54,935 nucleotides of DNA from NCBI GenBank assembly GCA_964504655.1, contig CAZDFD010000018.1:1-54935 (forward strand), written 5' to 3'. The notes under the pieces were generated by a model, which was given only the letters and a program-made list of their open reading frames with translations, was not told the origin of the DNA and did not search any database. Shown piece after piece: positions 8,221 through 16,862 of this stretch. Each line of letters starts with the position of its first letter. Positions within the stretch are counted from its first letter, which is position 1. The DNA comes from JANXAZ01 sp964504655. Its GTDB lineage: Bacteria > Pseudomonadota > Alphaproteobacteria > Geminicoccales > Geminicoccaceae. The translations under genes were made by a program, and so were the position numbers.

Positions 8221-9954
8221 TCAGGACGGCGGGCCGAGCCCGTCCAGGAAGGCCTCGATCTCGGCCGTCGTGGGCGTGGCGCCCGGTGCCGCACACCAGA
8301 AGCCGCCCAGCCACTCGAGCCCGCGCACGCCGGCGAAGCTCACGCAGCTTCGCCCCTCGCCGGCCTCGCCCAGCTGCACGAGGCGGTACTGGAACTCGAA
8401 CGCCCGCCACAGCCGGGCGTGGCGTCCGACCCGAACGCTCCGGGCACCGCGCGCCTTGAGGTAGGACCAGACGATCGGCTCCTCGATCGCCGCCCGCTCG
8501 ATCCGTTCGCCGCCGGCCGGCACGAAGCCGAAGACCCGGTCCGGCTCGCGCACCCTGAGCCAGGCGACGAGCTTGACCTCCGGGCCGTCGGTCCCGCCCG
8601 CGGCCGCGGCCTCGACCCCGGGCCGCTCCAGCCGCCAGCGCTCGGCCGGGGCCCCGCTCCGCCAGGGCAGGCGCGGCAGCGGGCCGCCCTCGGCCGCCCG
8701 CCAGCCCTCGAAGGTGGCGGTCGGGGTGAAGCCGCTGCCGGCCGCACCGCGCCCGCCGAGGTCGCGGAACTCGAGGCGGAAGGCGAGCGGCGGGTCGCGG
8801 GCGAGGAGCGGCTCGGCCGCGGGCGGCGGGGCCGGGCGCGGGCCGGCCGGCGGCAGCGCCGCCACCGCGGGTGGTGCCGGCGGGCTCGCCCGCGGCGCGG
8901 CCGGGGCCGCGGGTGGCGGAGCGGGTGCCGGCACCGGCGCCGGCACGGGAGCGGCGGGCGACGGGCTCGCCGGCTGCTGGCGGCGCGGCTCGGAGGCCGG
9001 CGCCGCCGCCGACGCCCGCAGCTCGTCGCGCCGGAGGGCCGCCAGGCCGGCGTAGAGCCCGTTCGGGAAGCGGCGCAGATAGTCCTCGAAGGCGCGCGGG
9101 TCGCGGCTGTTCTGGATGCTCTCCCAGAACACCACCTCGGCGTCGCGCGCCGCCGGGGCGGCCGGCGTCGGGGCCGGGGCGGCCGGCTTGAAGTAGAAAT
9201 CGTCGGTGAGCGAGGAGGAATCCCAGGGCCGCTGGCGGTTGCCGGTCCGCGCGAGCACGTCCTGGCGGACCCGGGTCATCACCTGCCGGACCTCGAGCCC
9301 GGGCTTCTCCAGATGCGCGAGGAGCGCCTCGGTGAACGGGCTGTTGCGGCCCTCGCCGTCGGCGGCGGTGGCGCCGGGGTCGGTGGCGAAGACCAGGAGC
9401 ACGCCCGTGCCGGCCTGCATGGCCGCGAGGCCGCGGCCGACCGAGCCCGACCGGCTCGCCCCCATCGAGCGGGCGAGCGAGCGGGCGAGCGGGTTGTCGC
9501 GGCAGGCATCGAGGAAGACGAGGCCGACCCGGGCGGCCTGCTCGATCGCCTGCAGCACGGTGTCGGCGGCCACCGTCTCGAACGGCAGGTCGGAGGGCTG
9601 CTCGAGCCGGGCGTCGACCGGCACCAGATAGTTGCGGCCGGCGACCTCGAGGCCGTGGCCGGAATAGTAGAACAGCGCCGCCTCGGCCCCCTGGGCGCGG
9701 CGCGCGAGCTCGCGCACCCGCTCCTCGAGGCCGCGCCGGTCGAGGTCGAGGCCGGTGATCACCTCGAAGCCGAGCCGGCCGAGCGCGGCGCTCACCGCGC
9801 GGGCGTCGTTGGCCGGGTTCCTGAGCGCCACCGCGTGCCGGTAGGCGCCGTTGCCGACCACGAGGGCCACCCGGGAGGCGGCCTCGGCGGCGGCGGCGAG
9901 GCCGAGCCAAAGGCCCAGGAGGGCCGCGAGCAGCGCCGGCCGGGCCGGGCGCAT
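8221..9954 (-). CDS. Secreted caspase-like (C14) peptidase
   Basis: 577 residues with a signal peptide (RPALLAALLGLWLGLAAAAEA). Caspase domain about 27-260: dyad His100 in ALFYYSGHGLEV and Cys151 in LVFLDACRDNP; TAADGEGRNSPFTEALLAHLE is also typical of bacterial caspase-like families. A helical segment (WESIQNSRDPRAFEDYLRRFP) and a long Pro/Ala linker lead to a C-terminal domain of about 190 residues that I cannot assign. It is the shorter paralogue of the gene ending at 4291 and lacks the Sel1 repeats. The helical exported protein upstream ends 3 bases before its ATG, so the two are probably cotranscribed. Predicted periplasmic; substrate unknown. Confidence 0.82.
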   Translation of the reverse strand: MRPARPALLAALLGLWLGLAAAAEAASRVALVVGNGAYRHAVALRNPANDARAVSAALGRLGFEVITGLDLDRRGLEERVRELARRAQGAEAALFYYSGHGLEVAGRNYLVPVDARLEQPSDLPFETVAADTVLQAIEQAARVGLVFLDACRDNPLARSLARSMGASRSGSVGRGLAAMQAGTGVLLVFATDPGATAADGEGRNSPFTEALLAHLEKPGLEVRQVMTRVRQDVLARTGNRQRPWDSSSLTDDFYFKPAAPAPTPAAPAARDAEVVFWESIQNSRDPRAFEDYLRRFPNGLYAGLAALRRDELRASAAAPASEPRRQQPASPSPAAPVPAPVPAPAPPPAAPAAPRASPPAPPAVAALPPAGPRPAPPPAAEPLLARDPPLAFRLEFRDLGGRGAAGSGFTPTATFEGWRAAEGGPLPRLPWRSGAPAERWRLERPGVEAAAAGGTDGPEVKLVAWLRVREPDRVFGFVPAGGERIERAAIEEPIVWSYLKARGARSVRVGRHARLWRAFEFQYRLVQLGEAGEGRSCVSFAGVRGLEWLGGFWCAAPGATPTTAEIEAFLDGLGPPS

Positions 9955-9957
9955 CGT

Positions 9958-10599
9958 TCAGCCGCCGAGCCCGGCCGCGAGCGTCCGCAGCCGGGCGGAG
10001 GCGGCCTGGACCTGCGGGTCGGCGAGTTGCGCCCGCGACAGCCCGGCCTCGACCGCGCGCAGGCCCGCCCGGGCCTGCTCGGCGAGCGCCCGGGCGCGGC
10101 CGCGGTCGCCACCCGCGAGGCTGCCCTCGGCGGCGCCGAGCAGCCCCTCGATCCGCACCCACTGCTTGCCGGTGCCGAGCACCGGGGCGGGGTCGGAGAG
10201 CGAGCGGCGGTCGGGGACCGCGTCGCGGTCGGCCCCGAGCAGCCCGGCGCCGGCGGCCGCGTCCCGATCGCGGGCGGCCCGCCCGGCGCGGTCGGCGTCG
10301 CGGCGGATCTCCTCGAGCTCCCAGAGGGCGCGACCCTGCTCGATCGAGCTCGAGGCGGGCAGGCCGCGCTCGATCCGCTCGAGCCGCCAGATTGTGTCGG
10401 CGGGGACGTGGCGGAGATCGCCGCCGAGCGGGCCCGAGCGCTCCATCTGGCCGCGCTGGGCCGCGGCCGGGCCCGGCGCGAGCGCCCAGAGCAGCGCTCC
10501 CACCAGGGCCCCGGGCAGGGCTGCGGCGCACGCTGTCGCGGCCCTGCGCCCCGGCCTTGACCCGCGGCCGTGCCGGCGGGGATGCTCGGGCGCCCCCAC
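9958..10599 (-). CDS. Exported helical protein, function unknown
   Basis: 213 residues from a GTG start, chosen so that the N-terminus gives a signal peptide (RAATACAAALPGALVGALLWALAPGPAAA) and does not overlap the divergent gene at 10639. Upstream in-frame starts (for example an ATG at 10647) would overlap that gene. The mature part is alanine- and arginine-rich and helical (RIERGLPASSSIEQGRALWELEEIRRDADRAGRA ... RARALAEQARAGLRAVEAGLSR), suggestive of a coiled-coil or TPR-like bundle. No family recognised. It ends 3 bases upstream of the 577-residue caspase gene, which suggests a shared transcript and possibly a partner role. Confidence 0.55.
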   Translation of the reverse strand: MGAPEHPRRHGRGSRPGRRAATACAAALPGALVGALLWALAPGPAAAQRGQMERSGPLGGDLRHVPADTIWRLERIERGLPASSSIEQGRALWELEEIRRDADRAGRAARDRDAAAGAGLLGADRDAVPDRRSLSDPAPVLGTGKQWVRIEGLLGAAEGSLAGGDRGRARALAEQARAGLRAVEAGLSRAQLADPQVQAASARLRTLAAGLGG

Positions 10600-10638
10600 G
10601 GGTGGCGGACCCGTCCACGACGCGCCGGAGATCGGACC

Positions 10639-10923
10639 ATGCGGCATCGGCTGAAGGCCCTCCTGGCGGGCGCGCTCCTGCTGGATGCGGGCGCCGCGCT
10701 CGCCGCCTGGCAGGACGATCTGGCGGCCGAGATCCGCGCCACCAACGGCTGCAGGGTCGCCTATTTGAGCCAGGTCGTCGAGCGCCAGGTCGACGGCCGC
10801 CAGGTGGTCTTCGCCAAGGCGCACTGCGAGGACGGGCGGGTGTTCGATGCGACCCGCACCGACGTCGTCGAGCCGTTCTCGTTCAAGGAGTGCCAGCCGA
10901 CGGTGCAGCCGCAGGCCTGCTGA
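10639..10923 (+). CDS. Small exported Cys-containing protein, function unknown
   Basis: 94 residues; signal peptide MRHRLKALLAGALLLDAGAALA, preceded by a GGAGAT ribosome site. The mature domain of about 72 residues has four cysteines (NGCRV, AHCED, KECQ, QAC at the C-terminus), enough for two disulphides, and a mixed alpha/beta pattern. It is transcribed divergently from the exported helical protein. I do not recognise the family. Confidence 0.6.
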   Translation: MRHRLKALLAGALLLDAGAALAAWQDDLAAEIRATNGCRVAYLSQVVERQVDGRQVVFAKAHCEDGRVFDATRTDVVEPFSFKECQPTVQPQAC

Positions 10924-10941
10924 CCCCGGTCCGGCCCGGGG
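10924..10941. terminator. GC hairpin between convergent genes
   Basis: CCCCGG and CCGGGG arms separated by six bases, lying exactly between the stop of the small exported protein and the stop of the convergent esterase. There is no T-tract, so termination efficiency is doubtful. Confidence 0.3.
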
Positions 10942-10942
10942 C

Positions 10943-11881
10943 TCACACCAGCCGGCGGGCGAGGAAGCCCGCCACCTCGGCGACGAACAGCTCGGCCCGC
11001 GGCAACAGGCGGCTCATCTGGAAGCAGCCGTGGGTGACGCCGCGCCAGAGCCGCCAGTCGAAGTCGACCCCGGCCTCGAGCAGCCGGCGGGCGAGCCGCT
11101 CGCTGTCGTCGCGCAGCGGGTCGAGCTCGGCGGCCGAAACGTAGAGCGGCGGCAGGCCGCGCAGGTCGGCCCAGAGCGGCGAGGCGAGCGGGTCGGCGCG
11201 GGCCGCCGGGTCGGGCAGGTAGTGGTCCCAGAACCAGCGCATGGTGGATGTGGCGAGGAAGTAGCGGCCGTCACCGAAGGCGGCGTGGCTCGGGCTGTCG
11301 AGGTCGGGCGAATAGCAGCCGTAGACGAGCGCCGCGGCGCGCACCAACGGCTCGCCGGCGTCGCGCAGCCGAAGGCACGCGGCGAGCGCCAGGTTGGCGC
11401 CGGCCGAATCGCCCGCCAAGGCGAGCCGGCCGGGGTCGATGCCCTCGCTCGCCCCGTGCTCGGCGAGCCAGCGCACCGCGTGCACCACGTCGCCGAGGCC
11501 CTGCGGGAAGGCATGCTCGGGGGCGAGGCCGTAGCCGACGCTCACGACCGGAAGGCCGGCGGCACGGGCGAGCCGGCGGCAGACATGGTCGTGGCTGTCG
11601 AGCGAGCCGATCACCCAGCCGCCGCCGTGCAGGTAGACGATCGCGGGCGCCGGCCCGCCCGCCCCCTGCGGCACGTAGAGGCGGAGGTGCAGCGGCCCGC
11701 GCGGGCCCTCGATGGTGACGTCGTCGACCTCGGGCAGCCCGGGCGCCTCCTGGTTCCAGAAGGCGTTCCGGAGCTCGCACTCGGCGCGCGCCTCGGCCGC
11801 CGGCATGGTCTCGTAGGCGGGCAGCGCCCTGGCCTGCAGCATGGCCAGGATCGCGGCCATCGCCGGATCGAGCTCGGGCAT
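10943..11881 (-). CDS. HSL-family (GDSAG) alpha/beta hydrolase / esterase
   Basis: 312 residues. Carries the hormone-sensitive-lipase family oxyanion motif YLHGGGWVIG (around residue 90) and the nucleophile motif GDSAGANLAL (Ser around 158). The acid is in AAELDPLRDDSE and the histidine in GVTHGCFQM, completing the triad. No signal peptide, so cytoplasmic. Family members hydrolyse short-chain acyl esters; the natural substrate cannot be inferred. It is followed on the same strand by no coupled gene; the next hydrolase gene ends 73 bases upstream of its start, so the two may be cotranscribed. Confidence 0.88.
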   Translation of the reverse strand: MPELDPAMAAILAMLQARALPAYETMPAAEARAECELRNAFWNQEAPGLPEVDDVTIEGPRGPLHLRLYVPQGAGGPAPAIVYLHGGGWVIGSLDSHDHVCRRLARAAGLPVVSVGYGLAPEHAFPQGLGDVVHAVRWLAEHGASEGIDPGRLALAGDSAGANLALAACLRLRDAGEPLVRAAALVYGCYSPDLDSPSHAAFGDGRYFLATSTMRWFWDHYLPDPAARADPLASPLWADLRGLPPLYVSAAELDPLRDDSERLARRLLEAGVDFDWRLWRGVTHGCFQMSRLLPRAELFVAEVAGFLARRLV

Positions 11882-11953
11882 CGGTCTCCTCCCGCCGCGG
11901 CCGCCAGGGTGGCACCCGGACCCTCCGCTCTACGCCCGGCCCGGGCCGCCGCG

Positions 11954-12826
11954 TCAAGCCTCGTCGCGCAGGAAGGCCGCGATGCGCGGGGCCTCGTTGA
12001 CGGGCAGCGAGACGTGCCCGGCGCCGGGCACGAGCTCGACCCGGGCCCGCGGCAGCCGTGCGGCGTACCACTGCAGGTGCGCCGGCGGCACCACCCGGTC
12101 GAGGGCGCCGTGCAGGAGCAGGGTCGGGCAGCGCACCGCGCGCGGCCCGATGTCCCATTTGCGGGTCAACAGCTCGAGGTCGGCCGTGGCACCCTGGATG
12201 CCGCGCCGGGTGCCCTCGCGCAGCGAGACCAGGACCAGCCGCTCGATCCGCTCCGGGTCGATGCCCGGGCGCCAGAGCGGTCGCTCGGCGCGCAGCACGA
12301 GCCGCAGCACCGCCTCGTCGAGGCCGTGCCGGCGCAGGTTGCGGAGGAGGACGGGCGCCAGGCCGAGCGCCAGCCTGCCGTGGCGGCGGGCGAGCCGCAT
12401 GAGCTGGACCGCACCGCCTTCGCTTCGGAGCGTGCGCTTGTTGGCGACCGCGCACACGAGCGCCAGGCGCAGCACCCGCTCGGGCAGGAGCGCCGCGGTC
12501 GCCATCGCATAGGGTCCGCCGGCCGAGACGCCGACCACCGCCACCCGCTCGAGCCGGAGCGCGTCGAGCAGCGTCGCCATGTCGCGCGCGAAGCCCGTGA
12601 GGGTGAGGCCCGGGCAGGGCTCGGAGGCGCCGTAGCCGGGCCGGTCGGGGGCCAGGAGGTGGAGGCCCTGGTCGCCGCCGACGCGCGGCTCGAGCCGGCT
12701 GCCCAGGAAGCCGTGCAGGTAGAGCACCGGCGGCGAGCGGCCGGGCTCGCCATACTCCGCGCACACCAGCCGGCGGCCGTCCGCGAGCCGGATCCGGTGC
12801 TCGTCCCTGGGTGCCGGCGCGCTCAT
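11954..12826 (-). CDS. Alpha/beta-fold hydrolase
   Basis: 290 residues, classical alpha/beta-hydrolase order: oxyanion-loop motif VLYLHGFLGSRLE, strand-loop LLAPDRPGYGASEP, nucleophile elbow VVGVSAGGPYAMA (Ser around 110), acid in LLLHGALDRVVPP, histidine in VPGAGHVSLPV. Resembles haloperoxidase/epoxide-hydrolase-like and lipolytic members; specificity cannot be told. It diverges from the HerA-like gene at 12896 and lies upstream of the HSL esterase on the same strand. Confidence 0.85.
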   Translation of the reverse strand: MSAPAPRDEHRIRLADGRRLVCAEYGEPGRSPPVLYLHGFLGSRLEPRVGGDQGLHLLAPDRPGYGASEPCPGLTLTGFARDMATLLDALRLERVAVVGVSAGGPYAMATAALLPERVLRLALVCAVANKRTLRSEGGAVQLMRLARRHGRLALGLAPVLLRNLRRHGLDEAVLRLVLRAERPLWRPGIDPERIERLVLVSLREGTRRGIQGATADLELLTRKWDIGPRAVRCPTLLLHGALDRVVPPAHLQWYAARLPRARVELVPGAGHVSLPVNEAPRIAAFLRDEA

Positions 12827-12895
12827 GCGGAACCCCGTCGCCCGCCTGCCGGGCTTCGCCTATATCGGGGCCGGGACGGCCTGGGGAAGGGTGGC

Positions 12896-14506
12896 ATGGG
12901 CGGCAGCACGATCCTTCTGGGCAGGGGCGAGCGGGCGGTCGAGCTGCAGTTGCCGCTCGCCAACCGGCACGGGCTCGTGGCCGGAGCCACCGGCACCGGC
13001 AAGACGATCACCCTCCAGGTGCTGGCCGAGAGCCTGTCGCGGGCCGGCGTCCCGGTGTTCTGCGCCGACGTCAAGGGCGACCTCTCGGGCCTGGCCCTGC
13101 CCGGCAAGGCCAATCCCAAGCTCGAGAAGCGGGCGGCCGAGCTCGGCGTCCAGGGCTTCGCCTACGAGGCGGCGCCGGTGATCTTCTGGGACCTGTTCGG
13201 CCGCCAGGGGCACCCGATCCGGGCGACCGTGAGCGAGATGGGCCCGCTCCTCCTGGCGCGCCTGCTCGAGCTCAACGAGGCGCAGGAGGGCGTGCTCAAC
13301 ATCGCCTTCAAGCTCGCCGACGAGGAGGGCCTCCTGCTCCTCGACCTCAAGGACCTGACCGCGATCCTGCAGTACGTGGCCGAGCAGGCGGACCGGCTGA
13401 CCACGGCCTACGGCAACGTCTCCAAGGCCACCGTCGGGACGATCCAGAGGCGGCTCCTGACCCTCGAGCAGCAGGGCGGCGAGCACCTGTTCGGCGAGCC
13501 GGCCCTGACCCTCGACGACCTGATGCTCGTCACCCCGGACGGGCGCGGGGCGGTCAACGTCTTGATGGCCGACCAGCTCATGCAGAGCCCGCGGCTCTAT
13601 GCGACCTTCCTCCTCTGGCTGCTGTCCGAGCTGTTCGAGGAGCTGCCCGAGGTGGGCGACCGCGACAAGCCCAAGCTCGTGTTCTTCTTCGACGAGGCGC
13701 ACCTGCTCTTCAAGGACGCGCCCAAGGCGCTGACCGAGAAGGTCGAGCAGGTGGTCCGCCTGATCCGCTCCAAGGGTGTGGGCGTCTACTTCGTGACCCA
13801 GAACCCGCTGGATGTGCCCACGACCGTGCTCGGCCAGCTCGGCAACCGGGTGCAGCACGCGCTCCGCGCCTTCACGCCGATCGAGCAGAAGGCGGTCCGC
13901 GCGGCGGCCGAGACCTTCCGCCCCAACCCGCGCTTCAAGACCGAGGCGGCGATCACCGAGCTCGCGGTCGGCGAGGCGCTGGTCTCGACCCTCGAGCCGG
14001 GTGGCGTGCCCGGGATCGTCGAGCGGGCGCGGATCTGCCCGCCGCGCTCGCGGATGGGGCCGCTGACCGACGCCGAGCGCCGGGAGCTGCTCGCCCAGAG
14101 CCCGCTTTCCGGCAAGTACGACACCGCGATCGACCGCGAATCGGCCTACGAGATCCTGCAGGCGCGCGCCACCACGGTCGCCGAGGCGGTCGAGCCGCAC
14201 GCGCCCTGGGGCGGCCAGCCGGCGCCGACCCGCTCCGCCAGCCCCTGGGGCACGGCGCCCTCCGGGACCGCCCGGCGGGTCGGCGGCGGCGGGCTCGAGC
14301 GCGGCCCGGCCCCGGCGCCCGCCCCGGCGCCGCGCCGGCGGACCCTGCAGCCGCCGCCGGCGGCACCGGCACCGCGCGGCACCGGCCGTCAGGGGGTGGG
14401 CGAAGCGGTCGCCAAGTCGCTCGCGCGCAGCCTCTCGACCACGGTCGGCCGGCAGGTCGGCAACGCGCTGGTGCGCGGCATCCTGGGCTCGATCCTCAAG
14501 CGCTGA
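12896..14506 (+). CDS. DUF853/HerA-like ATPase (YjgR family)
   Basis: 536 residues starting at an ATG behind a GGGGAAGG ribosome site. P-loop ATPase of the HerA/FtsK superfamily: Walker A GATGTGKT in HGLVAGATGTGKTITLQVLAE, Walker B with LVFFFDEAHLLF, sensor region VGVYFVTQNPLDVP and arginine-rich VQHALRAFTPIEQKAV. The C-terminal 130 residues are a Pro/Arg linker followed by a conserved helical tail (VAKSLARSLSTTVGRQVGNALVRGILGSILKR), as in E. coli YjgR. Cytoplasmic; biological role of the family is poorly known. Its stop codon lies in a 19-bp tandem duplication. Confidence 0.9.
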   Translation: MGGSTILLGRGERAVELQLPLANRHGLVAGATGTGKTITLQVLAESLSRAGVPVFCADVKGDLSGLALPGKANPKLEKRAAELGVQGFAYEAAPVIFWDLFGRQGHPIRATVSEMGPLLLARLLELNEAQEGVLNIAFKLADEEGLLLLDLKDLTAILQYVAEQADRLTTAYGNVSKATVGTIQRRLLTLEQQGGEHLFGEPALTLDDLMLVTPDGRGAVNVLMADQLMQSPRLYATFLLWLLSELFEELPEVGDRDKPKLVFFFDEAHLLFKDAPKALTEKVEQVVRLIRSKGVGVYFVTQNPLDVPTTVLGQLGNRVQHALRAFTPIEQKAVRAAAETFRPNPRFKTEAAITELAVGEALVSTLEPGGVPGIVERARICPPRSRMGPLTDAERRELLAQSPLSGKYDTAIDRESAYEILQARATTVAEAVEPHAPWGGQPAPTRSASPWGTAPSGTARRVGGGGLERGPAPAPAPAPRRRTLQPPPAAPAPRGTGRQGVGEAVAKSLARSLSTTVGRQVGNALVRGILGSILKR

Positions 14507-14531
14507 GGCGGGCCTCGAGCGCTGAGGCGGG
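14494..14531. repeat. 19-bp tandem duplication spanning the stop codon of the HerA-like gene
   Basis: Two adjacent 19-base copies (14494-14512 and 14513-14531), CCTCAAGCGCTGAGGCGGG and CCTCGAGCGCTGAGGCGGG, one mismatch. The first contains the real TGA. The same kind of duplication is seen at the stops at 29209-29211 and 32845-32847. Confidence 0.85.
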
Positions 14532-14540
14532 CGGGGCCGC

Positions 14541-15404
14541 TCAGATCCCCTCGTGCGGCGGCGGGGCGGGTGGGGTCGAGCCGCGGAACAGGATCGGGTA
14601 GCGCAGCGCCATGAACCTCCGGTGGGCGCGCTTCGCCTCGAGGTCCAGGTCGGCCGCCGGCCGCGGCTCGGGCTCGAAATGGCCGAAGCGGTCCTGCCCG
14701 CGGGCGAGGCAGGCGCTGTCGGGGCCGACCCGCGGCGCCACCTGCGGTGCGATGTAGGTGATCACGTAGTTGACCCGCGGCGCGTCGCTGGCGTTCGGGC
14801 CCGAGCCGTGCGGGGTGTGCAGATGGTGGAAGCTGACCTCGCCGGCGTCGATCAGCACCGGCACGGTCGCGGCCTCGTCGATCTCGAGGTCGATCGTCTC
14901 GCCGCGGGAGAGGAGCTCGCCCGGGCGCTTCCTGTCGACGTGGCGGATCTGGCCGAGGCGATGCGCGCCCGGCAGGAAGCGCATCGTGCCGTTCTCGAGC
15001 GTGGCCGGGGTCAACGCCACCCAGGCGCGGACCACGCCATCGGCGTCGTCGAGCTCGAAGTTGGTCGAATCCTGGTGCCAGGAGACGTAGGCGCCGGAGC
15101 GCGGCCCCTTCCAGAACATGCCCGAGGACCAGATCAGGATGTCCGGGCCGATCAGGCTCTCGACCGCGTCCAGGAGCCGCGGCGCGTGGGCGATCTCGTC
15201 GGCCCAGCGGAAGAGCAGGTGGAGCTTGAGGAGCCAGAGCTGGTTCATGGGATCTTGATAGCGCTTCGGCAGATCCGAGGCGGCGAGCCCCATGACCCGG
15301 TCGGCCAGGGCGAGCGCCCGCTCGCGCGGCAGGATCCGCCAGGGGAACCAGAAGCCGTTGTCGCGAAAGGAGCGGACCGCCGTCTCGTCGAGCGCGCCGG
15401 GCAT
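14541..15404 (-). CDS. Phytanoyl-CoA dioxygenase (PhyH) family protein
   Basis: 287 residues; ATG preceded by a GGGGGAGGCGAGC ribosome site. Fe(II)/2-oxoglutarate oxygenase of the PhyH family: first iron ligands His and Asp in VSWHQDSTNFEL (around residues 115-117), VALTPATLENGTMRFLPGAH, and the distal histidine in VSFHHLHTPHGSGPNASD, with an Arg nearby (APRVNYVITYIAP) for 2-oxoglutarate. No signal peptide. Such enzymes hydroxylate small molecules or lipids; substrate unknown. It diverges from the amine oxidase gene at 15528 with a 123-base shared upstream region, so the two may form a pathway. Confidence 0.87.
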   Translation of the reverse strand: MPGALDETAVRSFRDNGFWFPWRILPRERALALADRVMGLAASDLPKRYQDPMNQLWLLKLHLLFRWADEIAHAPRLLDAVESLIGPDILIWSSGMFWKGPRSGAYVSWHQDSTNFELDDADGVVRAWVALTPATLENGTMRFLPGAHRLGQIRHVDRKRPGELLSRGETIDLEIDEAATVPVLIDAGEVSFHHLHTPHGSGPNASDAPRVNYVITYIAPQVAPRVGPDSACLARGQDRFGHFEPEPRPAADLDLEAKRAHRRFMALRYPILFRGSTPPAPPPHEGI

Positions 15405-15527
15405 GCTCGCCTCCCCCGCACCGGACCCGGCGGGTGCTGTCGCCGGACGGGACCGGGCGAGCCGCGATCTTGCCGCGCGGGGGTGCCACCGACAAGCTCG
15501 AGCGCGGACCCGCCCGGGGATGGACCC

Positions 15528-16862
15528 GTGCCGCAGCCGACCCGCCGAAGCCTGCTCGCCGGCCTGGCGCTGGCGCCGGCCCTGCTCCGCCCCGCCGCCG
15601 CGGCCGAGGTCGAGGTCGTGGTGGTGGGGGCCGGGGTGGCCGGGCTCGCCGCGGCCATGGAGCTCGCTCGGCGACGGATCGGCTTCCGGCTGCTCGAGGC
15701 GCGCTCGCGGATCGGCGGGCGGGCCTGGACCGAGAGCACGAGCCTGGGCGTGCCGTTCGACCGCGGCTGCGCCTGGCTGCAGGCGGCCGAGCGCAACCCG
15801 TTCGTGGCGATCCTGCGCGGCCGCGGCCACCGGCTGGTGCGCGAGGCACCGGAGCGGCTCTGGCTCGACGGGCGCTGGGCGGGTGCGGCCGAACGGGCGG
15901 CGCTCGGCGCGGCGCAGGACCGGCTCGACCGGGCGATCGCCACGGCCGGGCGGGCCGGCCGCGACGTGGCGGTCGGGGCGCTCTGGCCGTCCTCCGACCG
16001 GTTCGAGCGGATCGCGGGCGCGATCCTGGGGCCGTTCGAGGCCGGGGTCGAGCTCGACCGCCTGTCGGCGCTCGAGGTCTGGAACCAGCCGGGTGGCGGC
16101 GAGTTCCTGGTCGAGGGCGGCCTGGGTGCGGCGCTCGCCGCCTGGGGGGCCGCGCTGCCGGTCGAGCTCGACACGGCCGTGACGCGCATCGTGGCGACGC
16201 GCACGGGTGTGCGGGTCGAGACCGGGCGCGGCCCGCTCGAGGCCAGGGCCGTGATCGTCACGGTCTCGCCGGGCGTGCTCGCGGCGGGCGGGATCGGCTT
16301 CGAGCCCGGACTGCCCGAGCCCTGGGCGCGTGCCGTTGCGACCGTCGCCATGGGCGGCTTCGAGAAGATCGCCCTGGCCTTCGACCGGCCGGTGCTCGGG
16401 ACGGCTTCGTCCTGGACGCTCTACGGCCAGGAGGGTCCGGCGGGCGAGCCGTTCGACTTCCTCCTGCGGCCGTTCGGCCAGGAGGTGGCGATCGCCTTCG
16501 TGGGTGGCGCGCGCTCGGCCGAGCTGCTCGCGGCCGGCGAGCGGGCGGCCGTGGCCTGGGCGCTCGACCGGCTCGCCTCGGTGTTCGGCGCCGGGATCCG
16601 CCGCGCCTTCGCGCGCGGCACGGCGACGCGCTGGCAGGCCGATCCCTGGACCCGCGGCGCCTACTCGGCGGCACTGCCGGGGCACTGGGCCGATCGCGCC
16701 CGCCTCGCCCTGCCGATCGACGGGCGGATCCTCCTCGCCGGAGAGGCGACCGAGCCCGAGCTCTGCACGGTCGTCCAGGGTGCGCTCGCCTCGGGAAGGC
16801 GGGCTGCGCGCGAGGCAGCGCGGCTGGTCCGTGGCCGGCCCCGGGGGACCGGCGCGCGCTAG
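15528..16862 (+). CDS. FAD-dependent amine oxidase (MAO/spermidine-oxidase-like) with Tat-like signal
   Basis: 444 residues from a GTG preceded by GGGGATGG. N-terminus TRRSLLAGLALAPALLRPAAAA has the twin-arginine pattern, suggesting export of the folded flavoprotein. FAD-binding Rossmann motif EVVVVGAGVAGLAAAMELARR (around residues 28-47), then RIGGRAW, and a C-terminal FAD segment RILLAGEATEPELCTVVQGALASGRRAA. The substrate domain carries FEKIALAFDRPVLG. Typical flavin amine-oxidase layout; oxidises an amine to the imine with H2O2 release in known relatives. Its 3' end overlaps the end of the convergent ABC permease by 4 bases. Confidence 0.87.
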   Translation: MPQPTRRSLLAGLALAPALLRPAAAAEVEVVVVGAGVAGLAAAMELARRRIGFRLLEARSRIGGRAWTESTSLGVPFDRGCAWLQAAERNPFVAILRGRGHRLVREAPERLWLDGRWAGAAERAALGAAQDRLDRAIATAGRAGRDVAVGALWPSSDRFERIAGAILGPFEAGVELDRLSALEVWNQPGGGEFLVEGGLGAALAAWGAALPVELDTAVTRIVATRTGVRVETGRGPLEARAVIVTVSPGVLAAGGIGFEPGLPEPWARAVATVAMGGFEKIALAFDRPVLGTASSWTLYGQEGPAGEPFDFLLRPFGQEVAIAFVGGARSAELLAAGERAAVAWALDRLASVFGAGIRRAFARGTATRWQADPWTRGAYSAALPGHWADRARLALPIDGRILLAGEATEPELCTVVQGALASGRRAAREAARLVRGRPRGTGAR

